Shown here piece after piece: positions 45,630 through 53,762 of a stretch of 64,000 nucleotides of DNA. The position numbers were made by a program, and so were the translations under genes. The notes below the pieces were generated by a model. It was not told where the DNA came from, did not search any database, and saw nothing but the letters and a program-made list of their open reading frames with translations. Origin of the DNA: Firmicutes bacterium UBA6806 (lineage in GTDB: Bacteria; Bacillota; Clostridia; Peptostreptococcales; Acidaminobacteraceae); the NCBI GenBank assembly GCA_002452745.1, contig DKFC01000057.1, forward strand, positions 10,648 to 74,647, read 5' to 3'. Position 1 is the first letter of the stretch. Each line of letters opens with the position of its first letter.

Positions 45630-47264
45630 ATGAGATGGGGCTTTTTTTTGCCAATTCTTTTGGCGATTTTGACGGGGTATGCCTCTCTGATGGCCATAAA
45701 TGGCGTTGAGATAGCGCGTGATTTGGTGCATGTATTAAATGCGCTGTTTATTGTTGTGCTCTTAGTCGTCATAAGATACGAAACCAATAAACGAGAAAAA
45801 ATTTTGGATGACCTCAGAACACAAAACAATCGACTGCTGATGATGTTCGATCAGCTTCCCTTTGGTGTCTATACAGTGGATGGCGCTGGACTTGGCATTG
45901 CTTATTGGAATCAATGGCTCGTTGAAAACACAGGGATTTCAAAGGAAGAGGCCAGGGGGAAAACTGCTGAAACCGTCTTTTTGATTGAATCACTTGATCG
46001 ACTTAAAACAGTGAGCTCCGAGGGGCTGCATCCGATTTATGAAGGGGTCTACAAAGACGAGCAGGGGGCGGAACACATCTATCAAATCACCAAGGTCATG
46101 GTACAGGGCTTTGGCAACGAGGAAATGGACGTCACAGTGGTGAACGATGTGACTGAATATAAGCATCTGGAGAGAAAGCTGATGCAGTCTGACAAGATGA
46201 ATGCCATTGGACAGCTTGCTGGGGGAATTGCCCATGATTTTAACAACCAATTAATGGGTGTGGCGGGACATGCGAGTCTCCTGCTCGATGGCTGCGAACT
46301 TGGTCAGCGCATGCACCTTCAAAAGATTCTGCATCAAACTCAGGTCGCTTCTGATTTGGTGCATAAGCTATTGACTTTCTCAAATCAGAACATCCACTTT
46401 GAACGGTATATCAACATTCCCAAAATAGTGGAACACATATTGGAGTCCTATCGAATGGGGAACGAGAAAAATGTGAAGATAGAAACACAGTTTTGCGGTG
46501 GGGGCTGCTTCGTTCTTGGTGATGAAGCCTTTATTGAAAGTGCCCTACTGAATATTATAAAAAATGCCTATGAGGCGGTGGATGACAATGGCATAATAAC
46601 CATTGCCACTGCGGAGAGGCACTTGACACAAGAGGAAATTGTGGCGTACTATCAGGAACTCCAAGAGGGAGACTACTGCATCGTCGAAATTAAGAACACT
46701 GGAAGTCGGGTTAAAGATAGTGAAATTGAAAAGTGGTTTGAACCATTTTATACCACAAAGCCATTTGGCGAAGGCCATGGCATGGGACTATCAGCAGTAT
46801 ATGGGACGATTTCGAAGCACAATGGTGGGATTAAAGTCGTCAGCAGAGAAGGTGAGGGAACGACTTTTACAGTGGCGTTGCCTGTGGATAAAAGAGCTCT
46901 TGTTGAGAAGGGATTTGACATTGTTATTTTAGATGATGATGAGATTGTCAGAGAGCTTATTGAAGCAATTTTGGTGAGCAATGGTTTTGGAAATGTCAAG
47001 TTGATTGCATCTGCTGAGGGATTTAATCCAAATGAGACATCCCTGCTCATTACAGATAAAAACGTTCACAAGGATTTTGTGCAGTTTATAAAAAAATGCA
47101 CTCGAGATCACAAGCTTTTAAAAATAATTGGAATCAGTGGATACTTCACAGAAGAAGACTGTGAAATTGCCCTCGGATTCGAGAATCTAAAACTGCTTGA
47201 AAAGCCCATAGAGACAAAGGTCATGATTAAAACCATTGAACTCTTGATGCAGATTAACAAATAA
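45630..47264 (+). CDS. Hybrid sensor histidine kinase with C-terminal receiver
   Basis: The ATG at 45630 follows GGGGTG. Two N-terminal helices (about 3-24 and 35-53) frame a very short external loop. A PAS domain (about 70-180) precedes the kinase core with H-box GGIAHDFNNQLMG, N-box NIIKNAYEAV and a C-terminal GHGMGLSAVYG. A receiver-like domain (about 425-540) keeps the acidic pair (LDDDE), an Asp in LITDKNV and Lys in LEKPIE. No output regulator is adjacent, so phosphate probably passes to an unlinked partner. Confidence 0.92.
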   Translation: MRWGFFLPILLAILTGYASLMAINGVEIARDLVHVLNALFIVVLLVVIRYETNKREKILDDLRTQNNRLLMMFDQLPFGVYTVDGAGLGIAYWNQWLVENTGISKEEARGKTAETVFLIESLDRLKTVSSEGLHPIYEGVYKDEQGAEHIYQITKVMVQGFGNEEMDVTVVNDVTEYKHLERKLMQSDKMNAIGQLAGGIAHDFNNQLMGVAGHASLLLDGCELGQRMHLQKILHQTQVASDLVHKLLTFSNQNIHFERYINIPKIVEHILESYRMGNEKNVKIETQFCGGGCFVLGDEAFIESALLNIIKNAYEAVDDNGIITIATAERHLTQEEIVAYYQELQEGDYCIVEIKNTGSRVKDSEIEKWFEPFYTTKPFGEGHGMGLSAVYGTISKHNGGIKVVSREGEGTTFTVALPVDKRALVEKGFDIVILDDDEIVRELIEAILVSNGFGNVKLIASAEGFNPNETSLLITDKNVHKDFVQFIKKCTRDHKLLKIIGISGYFTEEDCEIALGFENLKLLEKPIETKVMIKTIELLMQINK

Positions 47265-47280
47265 TTCATAAAAAAGAGTC

Positions 47281-47309
47281 TTGACAGAATTTAATTTTGG
47301 CGATAGACT
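47281..47309 (+). promoter_or_regulatory. Sigma-A promoter of the cysK-cysE operon
   Basis: A consensus TTGACA (47281-47286), a 17-bp spacer and TAGACT (47304-47309) lie just ahead of the T-box leader. Confidence 0.7.
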
Positions 47310-47349
47310 TATATCAATAAATAATAACCGACTAAAACAGTTGGAATTA

Positions 47350-47614
47350 AACATTCAGTTTAAATGTGTTGAAGAAGGAAAGTAGATTTTAGGAAGCTCA
47401 AAGAGAGAAGGTCATTGGTGGGAGACCTTTAGTGGAATTTAATTGAAGTGCCCTTCGGAGCTATGTACCGAATTAACAGTAGGCTACATCGGGATCTCCC
47501 GTTACAGAGATAGAGCATCATGTGCTTGAAAGGGGGCTTTTAGCCAATTAGAGTGGAACCGCGGAGTATAACAGCTTCGTCTCTTATAGTAATATAAGAG
47601 ACGGAGCTTTTTTT
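47350..47614 (+). ncRNA. T-box leader, cysteine-specific
   Basis: The hallmark T-box AGAGTGGAACCGCGG lies at 47550-47564, followed by a terminator stem (47573-47614) with seven Ts. Stem I is visible from AGCTC (47396-47400) pairing with GAGCT after CCTTCG. The distal-loop motif GGTGGGAGACC is present. The specifier position, just before CCTTCGGAGC, reads TGC (47449-47451), the cysteine codon. Uncharged tRNA-Cys would base-pair with the leader and prevent termination, raising cysK-cysE expression when cysteine is short. The 5' boundary is approximate. Confidence 0.93.
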
Positions 47615-47745
47615 ATGCCATCACCACATGTTAAAGCGAAGGATTCCGTGTCCGACGTTTTCATCTGTCATCCAAAGTTTTCATAGTCCAATGAAGGATA
47701 AACACTCATTTAAATTGAATTCATCAGAGAAAGGATATGAGGAAA

Positions 47746-48651
47746 ATGATTAAATCAAATGTAAGAGCACTTGTAGGCAATACACCAGTTGTCAAACTGA
47801 ATCAATTAGTGAGTGATTCCGTGGCGGAAGTGTATGTTAAGTTAGAGGGATTCAATGTCACAGGGAGTGTAAAGGTTAGAGCGGCACTGGGGATGATTGA
47901 AGGTGCTGAAAAAGATGGACACTTGAAACCGGGTATGACCATTGTTGAGCCAACGAGTGGCAACACTGGCATTGCACTGGCCTATATTGGAAGGATGAAA
48001 GGGTATGATGTGAAAATTGTCATGCCAGATACCATGAGTGTTGAAAGACGAAATATCATCAAGGCATATGGGGCGGAGTTAATTCTCACAGATGGCAGCA
48101 AGGGCATGAGCGGTGCCATCCAAGAGGCAACTGTCATGGCTGAAAACCCATTGGTATTTATGCCGCAACAGTTTAAAAACAAGTACAACAGCCAGTTTCA
48201 CTATGAGACAACAGGTGCGGAAATTATAGAGGATTTTAATCAACTGGACGCGTTTGTATCCTCTGTGGGAACAGGTGGTACAATTACAGGGGTTGGTCAA
48301 AGACTCAAGGAGCACTATGGGCAAATTGAGGTGATTGCGGTTGAACCGTTAGAATCGGCAGTGTTGTCTGGCAGCGCACCAGGACCTCATAAAATTCAAG
48401 GCATTGGCGCGGGGTTTGTTCCAGATGTATTGGAAGTGTCTATCTATGATGAAATCTTGACAGTTTCAAGCGAAGAGGCTTTTGTCATGACCAAACGGCT
48501 GATGGATGAAGAAGGACTTTTCCTTGGGATTTCCTCAGGCGCGGCTGTTGCAGGTGCTTTAAAAGTAGCTGAGCGACTTGGTAAAAATAAGAAAGTACTG
48601 GTCATCTCTCCAGATGGCGGTGAGAAGTATATATCGAATAACGTATTTTAA
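47746..48651 (+). CDS. cysK: Cysteine synthase (O-acetylserine sulfhydrylase) family
   Basis: The ATG at 47746 is 10 bases after AAAGGA; the ATG at 47737 is also possible. The ~301-residue PLP enzyme has the Schiff-base Lys in NVTGSVKVRAA, where CysK normally reads PGGSVKDR. PTSGNTGIALA and GTGGTITGVGQRLKE bind substrate and PLP phosphate, and SSGAAVAGAL is C-terminal. It makes cysteine from O-acetylserine and sulfide. A cysteine T-box leader and the neighbouring cysE support the assignment despite the altered Lys motif. Confidence 0.92.
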   Translation: MIKSNVRALVGNTPVVKLNQLVSDSVAEVYVKLEGFNVTGSVKVRAALGMIEGAEKDGHLKPGMTIVEPTSGNTGIALAYIGRMKGYDVKIVMPDTMSVERRNIIKAYGAELILTDGSKGMSGAIQEATVMAENPLVFMPQQFKNKYNSQFHYETTGAEIIEDFNQLDAFVSSVGTGGTITGVGQRLKEHYGQIEVIAVEPLESAVLSGSAPGPHKIQGIGAGFVPDVLEVSIYDEILTVSSEEAFVMTKRLMDEEGLFLGISSGAAVAGALKVAERLGKNKKVLVISPDGGEKYISNNVF

Positions 48652-48688
48652 AGAGAAACTTCTAAGTGTTTGAGAAAAGAGGAATCAT

Positions 48689-49291
48689 ATGTTAAAGAGG
48701 ATAAAAAATCATTTGGATAATATTTTAAATAACGATCCAGCGGCGAGAACTTACTTGGAGGTGTTTCTACTCTACCCTTCCGTTCATGCAGTAGGTGCTT
48801 ATAGAATTGCCAATTTTTTATATAGGCATAAACGCTTCTTTGCGGCTAGACTGATTTCGCAAGTGGCCAGATTTTTTACTGGAATTGAAATTCATCCAGG
48901 TGCAACCATTGGACATGCTCTTTTTATTGATCATGGAACAGGTGTCGTCATAGGCGAGACAACCATCATCGGAGACCATGTGACGATCTATCAAGGGGCA
49001 ACTCTAGGCGGGACAGGCAAGGATACGGGAAAGCGTCATCCAACGATTGGCGATCGAGTGGTTATCGGTGCTGGTGCCAAGATTTTAGGGCCAATTCACA
49101 TAGCGGCTGGCAGCAAGATTGGAGCTGGTTCAGTGGTGTTGAAGGACACCAAGACAGAATCCACTGCTGTGGGAATTCCTGCAAGGGTTATCGGTGGGAT
49201 CGATCAAGCTGTGATTCCTATAGAAACTTTAAAACTCAAACAACGAGAAAAGACTGAAAAGATTGAGCTTTACAATGACATGGTTATCTAG
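48689..49291 (+). CDS. cysE: Serine O-acetyltransferase
   Basis: The 200-residue enzyme has an N-terminal helical domain and a hexapeptide beta-helix. Motifs include IEIHPGATIGHALFIDHG with the catalytic His, GVVIGETTIIGDHVTIYQG, and LGGTGKDTGKRHP. It makes O-acetylserine for CysK, encoded 37 bases upstream. AGAGGA precedes the ATG. It is shorter than enterobacterial CysE, as usual in Firmicutes. Confidence 0.96.
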   Translation: MLKRIKNHLDNILNNDPAARTYLEVFLLYPSVHAVGAYRIANFLYRHKRFFAARLISQVARFFTGIEIHPGATIGHALFIDHGTGVVIGETTIIGDHVTIYQGATLGGTGKDTGKRHPTIGDRVVIGAGAKILGPIHIAAGSKIGAGSVVLKDTKTESTAVGIPARVIGGIDQAVIPIETLKLKQREKTEKIELYNDMVI

Positions 49292-49324
49292 AGATATCTA
49301 GAGAGAACGCCCTCTGTCCTTCAA

Positions 49325-49342
49325 ATGTAACAGATGTTACAT
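49325..49342 (+). promoter_or_regulatory. Palindromic operator candidate upstream of the 4Fe-4S protein
   Basis: ATGTAACAGATGTTACAT is an 8-bp perfect inverted repeat with a 2-base centre. Its core GTAAC-N4-GTTAC is the form I recall for HcpR-type Crp/Fnr regulators in Clostridia. CTGACA (49349-49354) and TATAAT (49374-49379) follow, with an overlong 19-bp spacing, as expected for an activated promoter. Confidence 0.6.
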
Positions 49343-49404
49343 ACAGGGCTGACAAAACCCTTTATAATTTGGGTATAATGTTAAGAGATGCGGAGGGCTA
49401 AATT

Positions 49405-50178
49405 ATGAAGAGAAATGTCATTGAAATAAACGAAGAGAAATGTGTTGGCTGTGGACTCTGTGCAGGTGCTTGTATGCAGGGCGCAATTGAAATAATCGAC
49501 GGAAAGGCGAAACTAGTAAGTGAATCCTACTGCGACGGACTTGGCATGTGTCTTCCCAAGTGCCCAGTAGATGCAATCCATGTGGTGGAGAAAGAGACAG
49601 ATGCCTTTGATCAGGCGAGAAAGAATATCAAGGCAAAAGAAAATGAGTCAAGCGGTTTGGAACCTCTTGCGTGTGGGTGTCCGGGAACGGCGGCAAAAGC
49701 CATAAAACGACCAGAAACAATTCAAACGCTTTCCACGTTGCCAGTGAGCGGCACGCCTTTGAGTTCAAAATCTCATGAGGGCACAAGTGTAGAGCCAAAC
49801 ATCGGCGTCATTGGCTCAGAGTTGACTCAGTGGCCAGTGCAGTTGAGACTTATCAGCCCGAATGCACCTTATTTAAACGGTGCAGACTTATTGATTGCAG
49901 CCGACTGTACGGCGTTTGCCTATGGTGATTTCCACAGGGACTTCATCAGGGGAAAAGTGACCATTATCGGTTGTCCTAAGCTGGATGACAATCAGTATAA
50001 CACCGATAAAATTGCGCAGATACTTGAGCAAAATGACATTAAGAGTATCACCGTAGTCAGGATGGAAGTGCCTTGCTGTGGTGGTATGATTCAAGCGGTG
50101 AAACAGGCAATGCTCAAATCACAGTGCATCGTCCCTTACCGAGAAGTAACTATTTCAACAGATGGACGAATTGTTTAA
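49405..50178 (+). CDS. 4Fe-4S dicluster ferredoxin-like protein
   Basis: Two bacterial-ferredoxin Cys motifs occupy residues 1-62: CVGCGLCAGAC, then CDGLGMCLPKCP with altered spacing in the second. The next ~45 residues include ACGCPGT. The C-terminal ~140 residues contain IAADCTAFAYGDFH, CPKLDD and VPCCGGM, giving further Cys residues and a possible third metal or nucleotide site. Proteins of this architecture are widespread in anaerobes and annotated only as 4Fe-4S or ATP-binding proteins. It is a single gene behind a Crp/Fnr-type palindrome, suggesting redox or nitrosative control. Confidence 0.88.
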   Translation: MKRNVIEINEEKCVGCGLCAGACMQGAIEIIDGKAKLVSESYCDGLGMCLPKCPVDAIHVVEKETDAFDQARKNIKAKENESSGLEPLACGCPGTAAKAIKRPETIQTLSTLPVSGTPLSSKSHEGTSVEPNIGVIGSELTQWPVQLRLISPNAPYLNGADLLIAADCTAFAYGDFHRDFIRGKVTIIGCPKLDDNQYNTDKIAQILEQNDIKSITVVRMEVPCCGGMIQAVKQAMLKSQCIVPYREVTISTDGRIV

Positions 50179-50182
50179 ACAT

Positions 50183-50218
50183 AAAGCCCTCTTGTCAGAA
50201 GATGACAAGAGGGCTTTT
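50183..50218. terminator. Terminator between the ferredoxin-like gene and ung
   Basis: AAAGCCCTCTTGTCA and TGACAAGAGGGCTTT pair perfectly over 15 bp with a 5-base loop. U tracts occur in both directions. Confidence 0.93.
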
Positions 50219-50252
50219 ATCTTTATGTTGCAGATTTGACTTTTCCTGCGAT

Positions 50253-50924
50253 CTATGTGATTTGCCAATCAATAGGTTCTTTTCCACAGCTTATGAGAAA
50301 GTTGTTTGCGGTGGAAAAATGCCCACAGCCGAGGAATCCCCTATGGGCTGAAAGTGGACTGGGATGCGTGGATTTTAAAATTAGATGATGCTTTCCAGTG
50401 ATGAGTTTTCCCTTGGTCTGAGCGGGATTTCCCCATAGCATGAAGATAATGGGTTCATCTCGTTGATTTAAGAGCTCTATAATCTTATCTGTAAACTGTT
50501 CCCAGCCCATATTGCGATGTGAGTTGGCACTTGCAGCTCGCACTGTGAGGACAGTGTTCAACATGAGAACACCCTGTTTTGCCCATGACACCAAGTAACC
50601 GTGATTTGGAATGCTGCATTTCAGATCTCTGGCGAGTTCTTTATAGATATTGACCAGAGAAGGCGGTGTTTTTACGCCTTTCATAACCGAAAAACAAAGA
50701 CCATGTGCCTGATGTGGCCCGTGATAAGGATCTTGTCCGAGAATAACGACCTTTACGTCCTTGTAGGCTGTATAGTGAAGTGCGTTGAAAAGATCGTTCA
50801 TAGGCGGGTAAACGGTCTGAGTTTTGTACTCGTGAATGAGAAACTTGCGCAAATTCTGATAATATTCTTTTTCGAATTCTGGTTCAAGCAGCTCCTGCCA
50901 GTCATTTTCAAATATATTTTTCAT
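50253..50924 (-). CDS. ung: Uracil-DNA glycosylase
   Basis: The start at 50924 follows AAAGGATGG; the frame extends 20 codons upstream without a better site. The 223-residue protein has the catalytic water-activating loop GQDPYH, PPSLVNIYKEL, and the Leu-intercalation loop HPSPLSAHRG. It removes uracil from DNA to begin base-excision repair. It is convergent with the ferredoxin-like gene and unlinked by function to the thi genes upstream. Confidence 0.97.
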   Translation of the reverse strand: MKNIFENDWQELLEPEFEKEYYQNLRKFLIHEYKTQTVYPPMNDLFNALHYTAYKDVKVVILGQDPYHGPHQAHGLCFSVMKGVKTPPSLVNIYKELARDLKCSIPNHGYLVSWAKQGVLMLNTVLTVRAASANSHRNMGWEQFTDKIIELLNQRDEPIIFMLWGNPAQTKGKLITGKHHLILKSTHPSPLSAHRGFLGCGHFSTANNFLISCGKEPIDWQIT

Positions 50925-51034
50925 CGTACCATCCTTTAACCTTTTGCGAAAGTGTTCTTCGGGATTACAGTCGATTGAATCCACAAAGCCACGCCTATTA
51001 TATCATATTATAGAAGAAAAGTTAAAAACACGGA

Positions 51035-51637
51035 CTAAAGTGATTTGAAATCTCTAAGGGCGGACAGGGGATCAGGTGTATCCAACAGACTGCCCGAAAC
51101 AGCAAATCCATCCACGTGGTTGTAGATATCAGCAGTTATATTGTGAGGCGTGAGGCCACCGATGCCATAGATCGGAATTGAAACAGACTCTCTAATCTCT
51201 CTGAGCGTATCCGTTGTAATTCTCTTGGCCTCTCCCTTAGTACCGGATGTGTAAAATGCCCCAACGCCCAGATATTGAGCGCCAGCTTGTTCGCAATAAA
51301 CTGCCCTTGAGACGGTTTTTGCAGTGGCACCGAGGATGCGGGAGGGTGGAAGTACTTTGCTGACATAGTGAACTGGCAGGTCGTTTTCACCTAAGTGCAG
51401 GCCGTCCGCCTGTGTGAGCGATAGAACATCCAGACGGTCGTTGATAATCAGAGGTGTCTCAAAGAGTTTGCAGAGGATGGAGAGCTGGTGTATTTCCTCC
51501 AGTGCAATCTCCCAGTTGGGTGATTTATTTCGATACTGAATTAAATCAAGCCCAAGTGGTAGCAGTTTTTTTATCTTTTTATATTGGACATCAAATGGCA
51601 GATGGTTGGTGATTAAGTAGATTTTTTTAGAACTCAT
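51035..51637 (-). CDS. thiE: Thiamine-phosphate synthase
   Basis: The 200-residue TIM-barrel protein has IQYRNKS, LIINDRLDV, GLHLGENDL and the C-terminal phosphate loop IYGIGGLTPHN plus GFAVSGSL. It joins HMP-pyrophosphate with thiazole phosphate to give thiamine phosphate. The variant QYRNK (usual QLREK) makes TenI-like function worth considering, but it is the only candidate synthase in the operon. It overlaps thiM by 4 bases and is last in the operon. Confidence 0.88.
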   Translation of the reverse strand: MSSKKIYLITNHLPFDVQYKKIKKLLPLGLDLIQYRNKSPNWEIALEEIHQLSILCKLFETPLIINDRLDVLSLTQADGLHLGENDLPVHYVSKVLPPSRILGATAKTVSRAVYCEQAGAQYLGVGAFYTSGTKGEAKRITTDTLREIRESVSIPIYGIGGLTPHNITADIYNHVDGFAVSGSLLDTPDPLSALRDFKSL

Positions 51638-52386
51638 ATGTGAACCTCGATTTCTGAAAGCAAGTCGGATTTAAATTGACCAATCCTTCTATTGGATGTG
51701 AATTCAGCACGTTCAGAAGCGCATTTGTAAAAACTGGTCACTTTTTGAAGGGCTCTTATGACGTCTGAGACGTTAAATGATGGAGCGAGCAATGTGAGCT
51801 CAGCACCAATAAGCCCTGAAAGAACACACCCCGTTCCGGAGAGTTTCTTGAGGAGCGTTGAGCCACCGCAAATTGAAATTGACTCAGAACCTGCGAAAAG
51901 ATAATCCACCACTCCAGTTGCTAAAAAAGCGGTGTGAGGGTATGACGAGGCAAGCCTGTGAAAATCCTTTTCTGCCTCGCTGGGGAGGATATCAGTGTCA
52001 GATTCAAAAGTGTTTTTAGAACCTCCAGTTTGGAGCGAAAGCACTTCATCGCAATTGCCCTTGATCACAGCAAAATCAAAAGATTGCATGAGCCCCAGTG
52101 CAAACAGATGACGGTAAGGACTGAAATGGATGCCGACCATATCTGCAACAATGGGAATTTTATACTCATTTGCCAACTGACAGGCGCTTTTTATGAGTGC
52201 TTTTCTGTTTTCATCCAGCATCCCAAGATTGATGACAAGGGCCTTCACATTTGGATAAAAAGCGGCGTATTCTTCAGGCGTCTCAGACATGATAGGCGAA
52301 GCGCCGTAGATGGTAACCGCATCGGCTACAAATTGCTTGGTGACGTGATTTGTGATTAAATGTACAATTTTATGCTTTGAGCTCAT
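51634..52386 (-). CDS. thiM: Hydroxyethylthiazole kinase
   Basis: The start at 52386 follows AGGAGA and lies 17 bases inside the end of thiD. The 250-residue ribokinase-fold protein has HLITNHVTKQFVADA near the N-terminus, ASPIMSE, and a glycine-rich SGTGCVLSG anion hole. It phosphorylates salvaged hydroxyethylthiazole. The absence of thiG, thiH and thiS from the operon suggests thiazole is obtained by salvage. Confidence 0.95.
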   Translation of the reverse strand: MSSKHKIVHLITNHVTKQFVADAVTIYGASPIMSETPEEYAAFYPNVKALVINLGMLDENRKALIKSACQLANEYKIPIVADMVGIHFSPYRHLFALGLMQSFDFAVIKGNCDEVLSLQTGGSKNTFESDTDILPSEAEKDFHRLASSYPHTAFLATGVVDYLFAGSESISICGGSTLLKKLSGTGCVLSGLIGAELTLLAPSFNVSDVIRALQKVTSFYKCASERAEFTSNRRIGQFKSDLLSEIEVHI

Positions 52387-53224
52387 AGGGTTTCTCCTGT
52401 GACTTAATAGAATCAAGTGACGGTGGCCGTTTGCAGATAGCACCATATTGAGGTTCGAATAAATGTGGATTGACGAGGCCATCTCTCAGGTAGGCTTTGG
52501 CCTTCGCAATTGCAGTGTCCAGTGATTCACCTCTGATGAGAAACGATGCAATTGCAGTGGATAAAGTGCAGCCAGTCCCATGTGAAAACGCAACTTTTAG
52601 CAGAGAACCACGAAAGGGAATCAGAGTATTAGTCCCCTTTAGCAACAGATAATCACACGCAGTATCTTCAAAGTGCCCCCCTTTTATCAGCAGATGACAA
52701 GAAGCGGTATCTGGTGGAATAAAATCACGGGAAAAAACATCTGCAAGTGCAGGAATGCGCTTCTTAGTCTGAGCGTGAAAAATATGCACATATTCATTTA
52801 AATTAGGCGTCATCAATTCAAGGAGTGGCATGAGCTTTTCCCTTAGCAAGAGAATCATGCTATCATCGCTTAGGGTAAAGGCATTAGACGCCTTGAGGAC
52901 TGGATCAAGTATCACTGGCCCAATCTTATCTCTATATTTAGACAGACAATCCGAAACAGCTGACAGGATGTTGGCGTTGCCCAGCATTCCGATTTTAACT
53001 GCGTCAAACTGAAATCTGCTGAGAAGCCCTTCCAGCTGTGCCATCACCAGTTCAGGCTCTAAATCGTGCCTTTGATGGACGCCCATGTCATTTTGAACGG
53101 TTATGGAAGTGACCACTGTCATGGGATACACGTCAAGGCTATAGGCGGTGAGGCAATCAGATTGAATGCCGGCACCCGATGTTGGATCGGAGCCGGCTAT
53201 GATTAAGAGTTTCGGTGTCTTCAT
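52370..53224 (-). CDS. thiD: Hydroxymethylpyrimidine (phosphate) kinase
   Basis: The 284-residue kinase has IAGSDPTSGAGIQSD near the N-terminus, MLGNANI, the LIKGGH motif and FSHGTGCTLSTAIA at the catalytic end. It converts HMP-phosphate made by ThiC, or salvaged HMP, to HMP-pyrophosphate. GAGGG precedes the ATG. It overlaps thiW by 4 bases. Confidence 0.96.
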   Translation of the reverse strand: MKTPKLLIIAGSDPTSGAGIQSDCLTAYSLDVYPMTVVTSITVQNDMGVHQRHDLEPELVMAQLEGLLSRFQFDAVKIGMLGNANILSAVSDCLSKYRDKIGPVILDPVLKASNAFTLSDDSMILLLREKLMPLLELMTPNLNEYVHIFHAQTKKRIPALADVFSRDFIPPDTASCHLLIKGGHFEDTACDYLLLKGTNTLIPFRGSLLKVAFSHGTGCTLSTAIASFLIRGESLDTAIAKAKAYLRDGLVNPHLFEPQYGAICKRPPSLDSIKSQEKPYELKA

Positions 53225-53724
53225 TTGAAGCCCTCAGTATGTGCTTTCAGAAGTGGCGTGTACGATAGTGCTTTCAGTACAGCAAAAGCGATGCAGCTGC
53301 CAGCCAGTGTGCTGAGCATAAAAGGTGTCACGAAGAAGAATGCGCCTTTGTCAATTCCCAAGAGGAATTTGGCAATTGGATACGAGAGCAAAGCCCCGAG
53401 AACACCTGTCCCAAAAACTTCTCCGAGGAGAGCCGCTGAAATTTTGTGATTTCGCCTGTAGAGCATTCCAGCGAGGAAAGCGCCGATCATACTGCCTGGA
53501 AAGGCTAGAAGACTGCCTGTGCCCATGAAATTTCTAAGGAGAGAGATGCAAAAGGCATTGGCAAGAGCATACCAAGGGCCCAAAAGCACGGCTGAAACGA
53601 CGTTGACTAGATGTTGAACTGGGAATGCTTTGGCAGCGCCAATTGGAATATAAAAAACAGAACCTGTGACGACACCCAGTGCAATTAACAAACCTGAATA
53701 GGTCAGTTTTTTTGTAGTGTTCAT
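53221..53724 (-). CDS. thiW: ThiW, ECF-transporter substrate-binding subunit for thiazole
   Basis: The 167-residue membrane protein has five to six helices. The ThiW-type segment PIGAAKAFPVQHLVNVVSA and the GSLLAFPGSMIGAFLAG motif are visible. ThiW binds hydroxyethylthiazole, or a thiazole precursor, and works with an energy-coupling module (EcfA, EcfA', EcfT) encoded elsewhere. Pairing with thiM in one operon fits thiazole uptake followed by phosphorylation. Confidence 0.92.
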   Translation of the reverse strand: MNTTKKLTYSGLLIALGVVTGSVFYIPIGAAKAFPVQHLVNVVSAVLLGPWYALANAFCISLLRNFMGTGSLLAFPGSMIGAFLAGMLYRRNHKISAALLGEVFGTGVLGALLSYPIAKFLLGIDKGAFFFVTPFMLSTLAGSCIAFAVLKALSYTPLLKAHTEGFK

Positions 53725-53762
53725 AGAATTTCTCCTTTTCTATGTTGATGATTTATGGCCCA

